Shown here: positions 51,437 through 59,513 of the stretch, in pieces
Layout of the letters: the number at the start of each line of letters is the position of its first letter
Numbering within the stretch: the first letter of the stretch is position 1
Source of the DNA: Nitrogeniibacter sp050293885
GTDB lineage: Bacteria; Pseudomonadota; Gammaproteobacteria; Burkholderiales; Rhodocyclaceae
Assembly: GCA_050293885.1 (NCBI GenBank)
Contig: JBNKNO010000003.1
Location: 67,772 to 131,771 of the forward strand
DNA: 64,000 nt
Reading direction: 5' to 3'
Notes under the pieces: model-generated
Databases searched by the model: none
Seen by the model: only the letters and a program-made list of their open reading frames with translations
Told to the model about the DNA's origin: nothing
Program-made: the position numbers and the translations under genes

Positions 51437-51874
51437 TCAGGCGAGGTTCGGGAGTTGTTCGGCCTGCCAGCGTTCGGGCGTGAGGATGACGAAACGCTCG
51501 CGCACCAGCCGGTGCCGGCCGCAGCGTAGCAGTGCCTTGTCGCGCGTGAGCAGCCCGGCGACCTCACCATCGCGCGCAATTTCGAGAAACTTCTGGTCGT
51601 CCGCATCGCGGCATTTGGGCAGGGCGTCGCCGTCTTCGATCGGCGCAACGCACGCGACCCGGTCGCGGTAGTTGCGCCAGATGGCCGCCTGCCGTTCTTC
51701 GGTGCAGGCGAATTGCCGATAGGCGAGCACGCAGCGCAGCTCTTCGAGCGCATCGTCACGACTGACCAGGCGCGCGGTGCCGGCGTCGATCCAGGCGCGC
51801 AGCGGGGCGAGTGCCGGGTCGTTGAAGAACCACAGCGCCATCACGGTGTTGGTGTCGAGGACGAGTGAGGTCAT
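51437..51874 (-). CDS. PIN-domain protein, putative toxin
   Basis: 145 residues. LVLDTNTVMALWFF holds the first Asp, then DALEELRCVL (Glu), KCRDADDQKFLEIA (acidic pair) and LLTRDKALL (Asp) complete the PIN nuclease site. It resembles the PIN family annotated as toxin components, but there is no adjacent antitoxin gene. It lies between the TRAP permease (convergent) and a bidirectional terminator after phaC. Ribonuclease activity is inferred from the domain. Confidence 0.85.
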   Translation of the reverse strand: MTSLVLDTNTVMALWFFNDPALAPLRAWIDAGTARLVSRDDALEELRCVLAYRQFACTEERQAAIWRNYRDRVACVAPIEDGDALPKCRDADDQKFLEIARDGEVAGLLTRDKALLRCGRHRLVRERFVILTPERWQAEQLPNLA

Positions 51875-51885
51875 GAGCGGGCATG

Positions 51886-51911
51886 AAAAAGGGGCCGATC
51901 GGCCCCCTTTT
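51886..51911 (-). terminator. Bidirectional terminator after phaC
   Basis: AAAAA then GGGGCC-GATC-GGCCCC then CTTTT. The stem is fully self-complementary and flanked by A and T runs, so it can end transcription from phaC on the minus strand and from the opposite side. Confidence 0.85.
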
Positions 51912-51926
51912 CATTCGGTGATGGCC

Positions 51927-53750
51927 TCAACCGGCCGGGGCGTCGTCGATGCGGGCTTTCACATAGCTGCCCGGCGCCTCTTCGAGGGCCTTGAGCTTGC
52001 CCTTGGCCGGATCGCGCGCCGCCACCTGGGTCTTGTTGTGACCTGTGACCCACGCCTGCCAGTCGGTCCACCAGGAGCCTTCGTTCTGCTCCGACGCTTC
52101 GAACCATTCCTCCGCGCTTTCGGGCATTTCGCCGGTCGGGTTGACCCAGAAGCCGTACTTGTTGGCGACCGGCGGGTTGACGATGCCGGCGATGTGGCCG
52201 GAGCCGCCGAGCACGAAGCGCACGTCGCCGCCGAAGTTGCGCGCACCGGTGTAGGTGCTCTTCCACGGAGCGATGTGGTCTTCGATGGCGGAGATGAAGT
52301 AGCAAGGGATCTTGATCTTGCCCAGATCGATCTTGGTGCCGTCGATCTCGATGCCGCCGGGCTGGGCCAGCCGGTTTTCCATGTACATGCAGCGCAGGTA
52401 GAAACTGTGCATCTTGGCGGGCATGCGCGTGGAGTCGGAGTTCCAGTACAGCAGATCGAAGGGGAAGGGATCCTTGCCCATCAGGTAGTTGTTCACCACG
52501 AACGACCAGATCAGGTCGTTGGAGCGCAGCATGTTGAAGGTGCCGGCCATCTCGGAGCCTTCCAGATAGCCGCGCTCGAACATCTTCTTCTCGAGGCTGG
52601 AGATCTGGCCTTCGTCGATGAACACGCCCAGCTCGCCCGGCTCGGAGAAGTCGGTCATGGTGGTGAAGAACGTGGCGCTGGCGATGCGCTTGCGACGCTT
52701 GGCGGCCAGATAGGCGCAGGTGGTGGCCAGCAGCGTGCCGCCCAGGCAGTAGCCGGCGGCATTCACTTCCTTCTCGCCGGTCTGTTGCTCGATGGCATCG
52801 AGCGCGGCGAGCACGCCGTCCTGCACGTAGGCGTCAAAGCTGCGCTCGGCCAGCTTCTCGTCCGGGTTCACCCAGGAGATCACGAATACCGTGTGCCCCT
52901 GATCCACACACCACTTGATGTAGGAATTCTTCTCGCGCAGATCGAGCACGTAGAACTTGTTGATCCACGGCGGCACGATCAGCATCGGGCGCTTCAGTAC
53001 CTTGGTGGTGCTCGGCGTGTACTGAATGAGCTGCATCATCTCGGTCTGGAACACCACCTTGCCCGGCGTGGTGGCGACGTTCTTGCCCAGCTCGAAGGCC
53101 GTGGTGTCGGTCATCTTCACGCGCAGGTTGCCGCCGCCGTCTTCGACGTCGCGCAACAGGTTGTTCAGGCCCTTGACCAGGTTCTGGCCGTGGCTCTTGA
53201 CCGTCTCGCGGAACACTTCCGGGTTGGTCAGCGCGAAGTTGGACGGCGACAGTGCGTCCACATATTGGCGGGTGTAGAAGTTGACCTTCTTCTGCGTCTG
53301 GTCGTCGAGGCCTTCGACGCAGCACACCGTGTCGTGGATGTGGCGCGCGGTAATCAGATACGACTGCTTGATGAAGTCGAACATGAAATGTTCTTGCCAC
53401 TGGTCGTCGCGGAAACGCTTGTCGTCCTTGGCGGGGGCGGCGATCGGCGTGGCGTGCATGCCGGCGAAGCGCATCATCGAGTGCTGCCACAGCGAGAAGT
53501 AGTCCCACACCAGATTCATCTGCGCCTGGGCCAGCTTGTAGGGGTTGGCCAGCAGCTTGGCCATCATGTCCATGAAGGCCTGTGCGATGCCCAGTTCGTC
53601 TGCCGGCGCGGACACGCCTTTCTTCATCTGGCGCTGGACATGCTCGCTGATCAGCGTCGATGCGCGTTGGGCGACTTCGGAGTAGGTCTTGGCGATTTCA
53701 CTCGGATCGGGCAGTTCTCTCGTGCTGTCTTCGGTCTTCGGTGGTGCCAT
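51927..53750 (-). CDS. phaC: Class I poly(R)-hydroxyalkanoate synthase
   Basis: 607 residues, usual length. The N-terminal helical domain is followed by an alpha/beta-hydrolase core with NAAGYCLGGTL, catalytic Cys335, and later EDHIAP and GGSGHIAG (Asp and His). It polymerises hydroxyacyl-CoA into storage polyester. The ATG at 53750 has GAGGA nine bases upstream. An ATG at 53765 lacks one. It follows the MBL-fold gene with a 14-base spacer. No phaA, phaB or phasin gene is in the window. Confidence 0.96.
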   Translation of the reverse strand: MAPPKTEDSTRELPDPSEIAKTYSEVAQRASTLISEHVQRQMKKGVSAPADELGIAQAFMDMMAKLLANPYKLAQAQMNLVWDYFSLWQHSMMRFAGMHATPIAAPAKDDKRFRDDQWQEHFMFDFIKQSYLITARHIHDTVCCVEGLDDQTQKKVNFYTRQYVDALSPSNFALTNPEVFRETVKSHGQNLVKGLNNLLRDVEDGGGNLRVKMTDTTAFELGKNVATTPGKVVFQTEMMQLIQYTPSTTKVLKRPMLIVPPWINKFYVLDLREKNSYIKWCVDQGHTVFVISWVNPDEKLAERSFDAYVQDGVLAALDAIEQQTGEKEVNAAGYCLGGTLLATTCAYLAAKRRKRIASATFFTTMTDFSEPGELGVFIDEGQISSLEKKMFERGYLEGSEMAGTFNMLRSNDLIWSFVVNNYLMGKDPFPFDLLYWNSDSTRMPAKMHSFYLRCMYMENRLAQPGGIEIDGTKIDLGKIKIPCYFISAIEDHIAPWKSTYTGARNFGGDVRFVLGGSGHIAGIVNPPVANKYGFWVNPTGEMPESAEEWFEASEQNEGSWWTDWQAWVTGHNKTQVAARDPAKGKLKALEEAPGSYVKARIDDAPAG

Positions 53751-53764
53751 CGTTGTGGTCCTCA

Positions 53765-54799
53765 TTAGGGTAGAGCAGTCGAAATGTAGCGGCCCCCATC
53801 GTCGCCGTCCGTCACTTCGCGCAATTCCCTCCCATGCACGAGGTAGTTCAGGTGAGCAATGGCTTCTCCCATCGCGAACATCACCTGGTGGGTGTCCAGT
53901 TCACGCGGAAAAAGGGTCTCCAGCAGGTCGCCTGCGCGCTTCGGTGTGACGCAAGCGGCCAATAGTGCATCGCAGCGTTCGCGGTGGTGCTCGTGCAGTG
54001 CGTCGACGCGCGCGTGAATTCCCTTGAAAGGCCTACCATGCGATGGTAGCACGAGCGTACGGTCGGGCAAGCGCTTGAAACGCTCGATTGAATTGAGGAA
54101 ACGGCCCAAAGCGTCGTCATGCGGCGTTGCAGCAAATACGCTGATGTTCGTACTGATGCTTGGCAGCAACATGTCGCCGGAAATGAGCACATCGCGTTCG
54201 GCGCAGTACAGCGCGGCATGTTCCGGCGAATGGCCGGTGCCCACGATCACCTCCCAGGCATGACCATCGATTGTCAGTCGCTCGCCGTCGCTGAGCCGGT
54301 CGTAGCAGCGCGGCAGTGTCGGTACGCCCTTGCGGTAGGCGTTGCCGCGTCGGGCCAGCGCGTCGAGGCGCGCGTCGTCGAGTCCGTGGTGGCGGAACTG
54401 TTCGATCATGCTGTCGACGTCGTAGCCCGGCAGTTGCGACCACAGCGCGTAACCACCCAGATACTCGCCCAGCGTCATCGAGATCGGTGCGCCGGTCTTG
54501 CGCGACAGCCATTCGGCGAGGCCGAGGTGGTCCGGGTGGAAGTGGGTGACGATGATGCGGGAGATGGGGCGATCGAGCGCGGTGAGCACCTTGTCCCAGA
54601 TCGCTTGCACCTGCGGCAGGCCGAAACCGGTATCGACGATGGTGACCGCATCGCCGTCGTCGAGTAGCCACAGGTTGATATGGTTGAGTGCAAACGGCAG
54701 CGGCATGCGCAGCCAGCGCACGCCCGGTGCCACCGTCAACCATTGCGCTTCACCGGGCAACGCGTTGATGGGATAGAACACGGCGGGGCGATCAGACAT
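53765..54799 (-). CDS. MBL-fold metallo-hydrolase
   Basis: 344 residues. The metal site is clear: TIVDTGFGLP, THFHPDHLGLAEWL, GTGHSPEH, SGDM and a late SHGRP. The C-terminal extension with HEHHRERCDALL is a helical beta-lactamase-associated winged-helix-like part seen in LACTB2-like enzymes. It lies 14 bases before phaC, so they are probably co-transcribed. The substrate is unknown; CoA thioesters or hydroxyacid esters are plausible. GGAGAG precedes the ATG. Confidence 0.88.
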   Translation of the reverse strand: MSDRPAVFYPINALPGEAQWLTVAPGVRWLRMPLPFALNHINLWLLDDGDAVTIVDTGFGLPQVQAIWDKVLTALDRPISRIIVTHFHPDHLGLAEWLSRKTGAPISMTLGEYLGGYALWSQLPGYDVDSMIEQFRHHGLDDARLDALARRGNAYRKGVPTLPRCYDRLSDGERLTIDGHAWEVIVGTGHSPEHAALYCAERDVLISGDMLLPSISTNISVFAATPHDDALGRFLNSIERFKRLPDRTLVLPSHGRPFKGIHARVDALHEHHRERCDALLAACVTPKRAGDLLETLFPRELDTHQVMFAMGEAIAHLNYLVHGRELREVTDGDDGGRYISTALP

Positions 54800-54952
54800 G
54801 TCGGGGCTCTCCAGGGGGGGCGCATTGCCTCGGTGCGGCAAATCTGCTTAACTCGCCGCAGCTTTGGCCACGGCCGAAACATCAGGTAGTGCATTGAAAA
54901 TCACCCACGTTCCGGCGCGGCGTGCTGTCATCCGCACCGGGAGCATGTGTTC

Positions 54953-55336
54953 ATGAGCGTCGATAAAACCTACACCATCTCCGAGCTGGCGCGCGAATTC
55001 GACATCACGCCGCGCACCATCCGTTTCTACGAAGACCAGGGTTTGCTGACCCCGGCCCGGTCGGGACGCAACCGCATCTACTCGCGTGCCGACCGCACGC
55101 GCCTCAAACTGGCGCTGCGCGGCAAGCGTCTGGGGCTTGCGCTCGCCGAGATCAAGGAGATCCTCGAGATGTACGGCGGTGGCGACAATGCGCCACAACT
55201 GGAACGCTTCCTCAAGATTCTTGCCGCCCGTCGTGTGGCACTGGCGCAGCAGCTCGAAGACATCGAAGTCGTGCTCGGCGAGATCGACCTGCTGGAGCGT
55301 CAGTGCGCCGACCTGCTCGACGCATGCAAAAAGTGA
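54953..55336 (+). CDS. liuR: MerR family regulator, probable LiuR
   Basis: 127 residues. The N-terminal MerR HTH reads YTISELAREFDITPRTIRFYEDQGLLTP, followed by the winged part and a dimerisation coiled coil (LEDIEVVLGEIDLLERQ). No metal-binding cysteine pattern is present. The downstream palindrome and isovaleryl-CoA dehydrogenase operon mark it as a LiuR-type repressor of leucine degradation. GGGAGC is eight bases upstream of the ATG at 54953. Confidence 0.85.
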   Translation: MSVDKTYTISELAREFDITPRTIRFYEDQGLLTPARSGRNRIYSRADRTRLKLALRGKRLGLALAEIKEILEMYGGGDNAPQLERFLKILAARRVALAQQLEDIEVVLGEIDLLERQCADLLDACKK

Positions 55337-55361
55337 GGCGTGTCGGTGCGCCCTTTTTTTT
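55337..55361 (+). terminator. Terminator after liuR
   Basis: GGCGTG and TGCGCC pair around TCGG (two wobble pairs) and are followed by C and eight T. Transcription of liuR probably ends here, before the operon promoter. Confidence 0.6.
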
Positions 55362-55370
55362 GCATTTAAT

Positions 55371-55384
55371 TTACGTTAACGTAA
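55371..55384. promoter_or_regulatory. LiuR operator palindrome
   Basis: TTACGTTAACGTAA is a perfect 14-base palindrome, close to the LiuR boxes described for MerR-type regulators of branched-chain amino-acid genes. A TTGCAT at 55360-55365 and AT-rich bases near 55386-55391 lie about 20 bases apart on either side, a MerR-like promoter layout. Confidence 0.75.
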
Positions 55385-55412
55385 ACGTAATTCAACCATT
55401 GTTTGGCGGATC

Positions 55413-55859
55413 ATGGCAAACACAAGCGACGCGGCATCGGCGGTGCCCGGTGTGGACAAGGTGTGGCGCAGCTTCGACGCGCAGCCGTTGATGCACCACA
55501 TCGGCGCCCGGCTGCTGAGCGTGGCGCCGGGAACATGCACCATCGAGTTGCCGTACCGCGAGGCACTGTCGCAACAGAACGGCTTCTTTCACGGCGGCAT
55601 CGTCGGCGCGCTGGCGGACAACGCCGGTGGCTTCGCCGCCTATTCGCTGATGCCGGACGATGCCGGGGTGCTGACGGTGGAATACAAGCTCAACCTGATG
55701 GCGCCCGCCGCGGGTGAGCGGTTGGTGGCCGAAGGCGAAGTGGTGCGCGCCGGCAAGACGCTGACCGTCACACGGGTGGAAGTGTTCGTGTGCCGCAAGG
55801 ACACGCGAATTCACTGTGCCACAATGCAGCAGACACTCATGACCATGCGCCCGGCATGA
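55413..55859 (+). CDS. PaaI-type hotdog thioesterase
   Basis: 148 residues, a single hotdog fold. GFFHGGIVGALADNAGGFAAYSLMP is the PaaI active-site strand with HGG and the catalytic Asp, then VEYKLNLMAPAAGERLVAEGEVV and RVEVFV. It hydrolyses acyl-CoA. It is the first gene after the palindrome, 30 bases before isovaleryl-CoA dehydrogenase, which suggests release of CoA from a leucine-pathway intermediate. Confidence 0.9.
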   Translation: MANTSDAASAVPGVDKVWRSFDAQPLMHHIGARLLSVAPGTCTIELPYREALSQQNGFFHGGIVGALADNAGGFAAYSLMPDDAGVLTVEYKLNLMAPAAGERLVAEGEVVRAGKTLTVTRVEVFVCRKDTRIHCATMQQTLMTMRPA

Positions 55860-55889
55860 GCCGAAGGCGCCGCTGAGGAGGAGACGGGA

Positions 55890-57062
55890 ATGACCATCCC
55901 GAGCATGCAGTTCAATCTGGGTGAAACCGTCGACATGCTGCGCGACGCGGTGTGGGACTTCGCCGGCAACGAGATCGCGCCGCGTGCCGCGCAGATCGAC
56001 GCGGACAACGAGTTTCCGTCCGAGTTGTGGAAAAAGCTGGGCGACATGGGCCTGCACGGCATGACCGTGCCCGAGCAATACGGTGGCACGGCCATGGGCT
56101 ATCTGGCGCACATCGTTGCGCTCGAGGAAGTCTCGCGTGCGTCGGCGTCGGTGGGCTTGTCCTACGGCGCGCACTCCAACCTGTGCGTGAACCAGATCAA
56201 CCGTAACGGCACCGAGGCGCAGAAGCGCAAGTATCTGCCCGGCCTGATCGCCGGCGATCTGGTCGGCGCGCTGGCGATGAGCGAACCGAACGCCGGCTCC
56301 GACGTGGTCAGCATGAAACTGCGTGCCGACAAGAAGGGCGATCGCTACGTGCTCAACGGCGCCAAGATGTGGATCACCAACGGCGGCGACGCCGACGTGC
56401 TGGTGGTGTATGCCAAGACCGACATCGACGCCGGCGCGCAGGGCATGACCGCCTTCCTCATCGACAAGGACATGGCCGGCTTCAGCCACGGCACCCATCT
56501 GGACAAGCTGGGCATGCGCGGCTCGAACACCTATCCGCTGTTCTTCGACGACGTCGAAGTGCCCGAAGAGAACGTGCTCGGTGGCGTCGGCAATGGCGTC
56601 CGCGTGCTCATGAGCGGGCTCGATTACGAGCGCGCGGTGTTGTGCGGCGGGCCGCTGGGCATCATGGCCGCGTGCATGGACGTGGTGGTGCCCTACCTGC
56701 ACGAGCGCAAGCAGTTCGGCCAGGCGATCGGGGAATTCCAGCTCATGCAGGGCAAGCTGGCCGACATGTACACCACCTGGATGGCCACCCGCGCCTATGT
56801 GTATGCGGTGGGCCAGGCCTGCGACCGCCAAGACCACGCCCGCAGCCTGCGCAAGGATGCGGCCGGCGCCATTCTGTATTCCGCTGAAAAGGCCACCTGG
56901 ATGGCCGGCGAAGCGATCCAGGCGCTCGGCGGCGTGGGCTATACCAACGAGTATCCGGTCGGCCGACTGTGGCGCGACGCCAAGCTCTACGAGATCGGTG
57001 CCGGCACCAGCGAAATCCGCCGCATGCTCATCGGGCGCGAACTGTTTTCGGAGACGGAATGA
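55890..57062 (+). CDS. liuA: Isovaleryl-CoA dehydrogenase
   Basis: 390 residues, acyl-CoA dehydrogenase fold. The usual catalytic Glu region has YEIGAGTSEIRR instead of YEGT-x-E. The substitute Glu lies in GLDYERAVLCGGPLG, as in isovaleryl-CoA dehydrogenase. FAD contacts include MWITNGG and GGVGYTNEYPVGRLWRD. It turns isovaleryl-CoA into 3-methylcrotonyl-CoA. Its place in the LiuR operon with carboxylase genes agrees. Confidence 0.95.
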   Translation: MTIPSMQFNLGETVDMLRDAVWDFAGNEIAPRAAQIDADNEFPSELWKKLGDMGLHGMTVPEQYGGTAMGYLAHIVALEEVSRASASVGLSYGAHSNLCVNQINRNGTEAQKRKYLPGLIAGDLVGALAMSEPNAGSDVVSMKLRADKKGDRYVLNGAKMWITNGGDADVLVVYAKTDIDAGAQGMTAFLIDKDMAGFSHGTHLDKLGMRGSNTYPLFFDDVEVPEENVLGGVGNGVRVLMSGLDYERAVLCGGPLGIMAACMDVVVPYLHERKQFGQAIGEFQLMQGKLADMYTTWMATRAYVYAVGQACDRQDHARSLRKDAAGAILYSAEKATWMAGEAIQALGGVGYTNEYPVGRLWRDAKLYEIGAGTSEIRRMLIGRELFSETE

Positions 57063-57140
57063 TTTTTACCGCGGTGCAGCGCAAGTGACCGCCGGCTCGG
57101 GTATCTTCGTGGCTGTTTCAACTGACGACCGAGTGTGACG

Positions 57141-58280
57141 ATGGCGAGCAATCTTCGCGTCCTGAATCAATCCGACACCCCCGAGCTGGAGCATGTGCGC
57201 CAGTTCTTCCGCAACTACGCCGGCTGGCTCGGCGTGGACCTGGGTTTCCAGAATTTCGATGCCGAGATGGCGTCGTTGCCCGGCGCCTATAGCGCGCCGG
57301 ACGGCCGCTTGTTCTTCGCCGAACTCGACGGCAAGCCCGCCGGTTGTGTGGGCGTGCGCAAGTTCTCCGAGGGCGTGTGCGAGATGAAGCGCCTGTACGT
57401 GGCGCCGGCGTGCCGTGGCCATGGCGTTGGCCGAGACTTGGCGCTGGCCGCCATTCGGGCCGCGATCGAGCTGGGCTACAAGCGCGTCATGATCGACACG
57501 CTGCCGGCCATGCGCATCGCCGTGAAGCTGTATCGCGAGCTCGGTTTCCAGGAGGCGCCGGCCTATTATCCAACCCCGATCGAGGGCACCATCTTCCTCT
57601 CGCTCGATCTGGAAAACTGGTCGGAAGAGGCCGTCAACAACGAGAACCTCCATCACCTGTTCGACTACAACCGTGCCTGGGCACGGCAGATGAACCAGGT
57701 CGATCCGTCGTTCTTCTCCAAGCTGGCCGACCTGCAGGCGCCTGAATACCTGTGGATCGGTTGTTCCGATTCGCGCGTGCCGGCCAACCAGATCGTCGGT
57801 CTGTTGCCGGGCGAGGTGTTCGTGCATCGCAACGTGGCCAACGTGGTGGTGCATACCGACCTGAACTGTCAGTCGGTGGTGCAGTTCGCGGTCGATGTGC
57901 TCAAGGTCAAGCACATCATGGTGGTGGGCCACTATGGCTGTGGCGGTGTCGGCGCCGCCTTGCGCCGCGAGCGCGTCGGGTTGGTCGATATGTGGCTGCG
58001 CCACGTGCAGGACGTGCATACCAAGCATGTCTCGCGCGTGGGCGAGTTGCCGCCCGAACTGCGCCACGATCGCCTGTGCGAGCTCAACGTGCTCGAACAG
58101 GTGGTGAATCTGTGCCAGACGCTGGTGGTGCAGGACGCCTGGGCACGTGGTCAGCAATTGACCGTGCATGGCTGGGTGTATGGCCTCAAGGACGGGCTGG
58201 TGAACGACCTTGGCCTCACCGTCAGCCGCCCCGACAATCTCGTGCCGCGCTATGTCGCGGCGCTCGAGGCGCTGACATGA
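57141..58280 (+). CDS. GNAT acetyltransferase-beta carbonic anhydrase fusion
   Basis: 379 residues. N-terminal GNAT domain (1-155): MKRLYVAPACRGHGVGRDL is the acetyl-CoA loop. C-terminal beta-carbonic anhydrase (about 165-375): GCSDSRVPA with Cys208, Asp210 and Arg212, GHYGCGG with His264 and Cys267, and HRNVANVV. The reading frame is continuous with no break between halves. In this operon it could make bicarbonate for methylcrotonyl-CoA carboxylase. Start at 57141 (ATG) or 57135 (GTG). The function of the acetyltransferase half is unknown. Confidence 0.9.
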   Translation: MASNLRVLNQSDTPELEHVRQFFRNYAGWLGVDLGFQNFDAEMASLPGAYSAPDGRLFFAELDGKPAGCVGVRKFSEGVCEMKRLYVAPACRGHGVGRDLALAAIRAAIELGYKRVMIDTLPAMRIAVKLYRELGFQEAPAYYPTPIEGTIFLSLDLENWSEEAVNNENLHHLFDYNRAWARQMNQVDPSFFSKLADLQAPEYLWIGCSDSRVPANQIVGLLPGEVFVHRNVANVVVHTDLNCQSVVQFAVDVLKVKHIMVVGHYGCGGVGAALRRERVGLVDMWLRHVQDVHTKHVSRVGELPPELRHDRLCELNVLEQVVNLCQTLVVQDAWARGQQLTVHGWVYGLKDGLVNDLGLTVSRPDNLVPRYVAALEALT

Positions 58281-58312
58281 GCGCGCTTCGATAGGATTCG
58301 CAGGAGCTTCCC

Positions 58313-59503
58313 ATGACCGACCCCATCGTCATCGTCTCCGCCGCCCGCACCCCCATGGGGGGCTTCCAGGGCGATCTGGCCAGCCACAACGCGCCGCAAC
58401 TGGGCAGCGTCGCCATTGCCGCCGCGCTGCAACGCGCCGGCCTGCCAGCGGATCAGGTCGAGGAAGTCATCATGGGCTGCGTGCTGCCGGCGGGCATCGG
58501 TCAGGCGCCGGCGCGCCAGGCGGCGCTGGGCGCCGGGCTGCCGCTGTCGGCCGGGTGCACCACCGTCAACAAGGTCTGTGGCTCGGGCATGAAGGCCACC
58601 ATGCTGGCGCATGATCTGCTGCTGGTGGGCACCAACGCGGTGATGGTGGCTGGCGGCATGGAGTCCATGAGCAACGCCCCCTACCTGCTGCCCAAGGCGC
58701 GCGGCGGCTACCGACTCGGCCATGGGCAGGTGATCGACCACATGTTCTTCGACGGGCTCGAAGATCGCTACGGCAAGGACACCGCCGGGCGGCTGATGGG
58801 CACCTTCGCCGAGGAATGCGCCACGCATTACGGCTTCACGCGCGAGGCGCAGGACGCGTTCGCCATCGCCTCCACCACCCGCGCGCAGGCGGCCATCAGC
58901 GGTGGCGCCTTCGCTTGGGAAGTGGCGCCGGTGACCGTGTCCGGCCGCGGCGGCGAGACGGTGATCGCGCAGGACGAGCAGCCGCTCAAGGCCCGCCTCG
59001 ACAAGATCGCCTCGCTCAAGCCGGCGTTCGCGAAAGACGGCACGGTGACCGCCGCCAATTCCAGTTCCATCTCCGACGGTGCCGCCGCACTCACGCTGAT
59101 GCGCCGCGCCACCGCCGACAAACTCGGCCTCACGCCGCTGGCCACCATCCTCGGCCACACCACCCATGCGCAGGCGCCGGCCTGGTTCACCACCGCGCCG
59201 GTCGGTGCCATGCACAAGCTGCTCGCCAAGGTGGATTGGGGTGTGGCGGATGTGGACCTGTGGGAGATCAACGAAGCCTTCGCGGTGGTCACCATGGCGG
59301 CGATGAAGGAGCTGAATCTCGATCACGCCAAGGTCAATGTGAACGGCGGCGCCTGCGCGCTGGGCCATCCGATCGGCGCCTCCGGCGCACGCATTCTCGT
59401 CACCCTGCTCGGCGCGCTGCGTGCGCGCGGCCTCAAGCGCGGCGTCGCCAGCCTGTGCATCGGCGGCGGCGAAGCCACGGCCATGGCCGTCGAGCTGCTC
59501 TGA
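58313..59503 (+). CDS. Acetyl-CoA C-acyltransferase (thiolase)
   Basis: 396 residues. It has the NKVCGSGMKATMLAHDLL nucleophile Cys, NVNGGACALGHPIGASGARI with His, and CIGGGEATAMAVELL with the second Cys. It cleaves acetoacetyl-CoA or related 3-ketoacyl-CoA. Leucine breakdown ends in acetoacetate and acetyl-CoA, so acetoacetyl-CoA thiolysis fits. It lies in the liu operon, 10 bases before the second acyl-CoA dehydrogenase. Confidence 0.94.
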   Translation: MTDPIVIVSAARTPMGGFQGDLASHNAPQLGSVAIAAALQRAGLPADQVEEVIMGCVLPAGIGQAPARQAALGAGLPLSAGCTTVNKVCGSGMKATMLAHDLLLVGTNAVMVAGGMESMSNAPYLLPKARGGYRLGHGQVIDHMFFDGLEDRYGKDTAGRLMGTFAEECATHYGFTREAQDAFAIASTTRAQAAISGGAFAWEVAPVTVSGRGGETVIAQDEQPLKARLDKIASLKPAFAKDGTVTAANSSSISDGAAALTLMRRATADKLGLTPLATILGHTTHAQAPAWFTTAPVGAMHKLLAKVDWGVADVDLWEINEAFAVVTMAAMKELNLDHAKVNVNGGACALGHPIGASGARILVTLLGALRARGLKRGVASLCIGGGEATAMAVELL

Positions 59504-59513
59504 GGGGGCGGAC

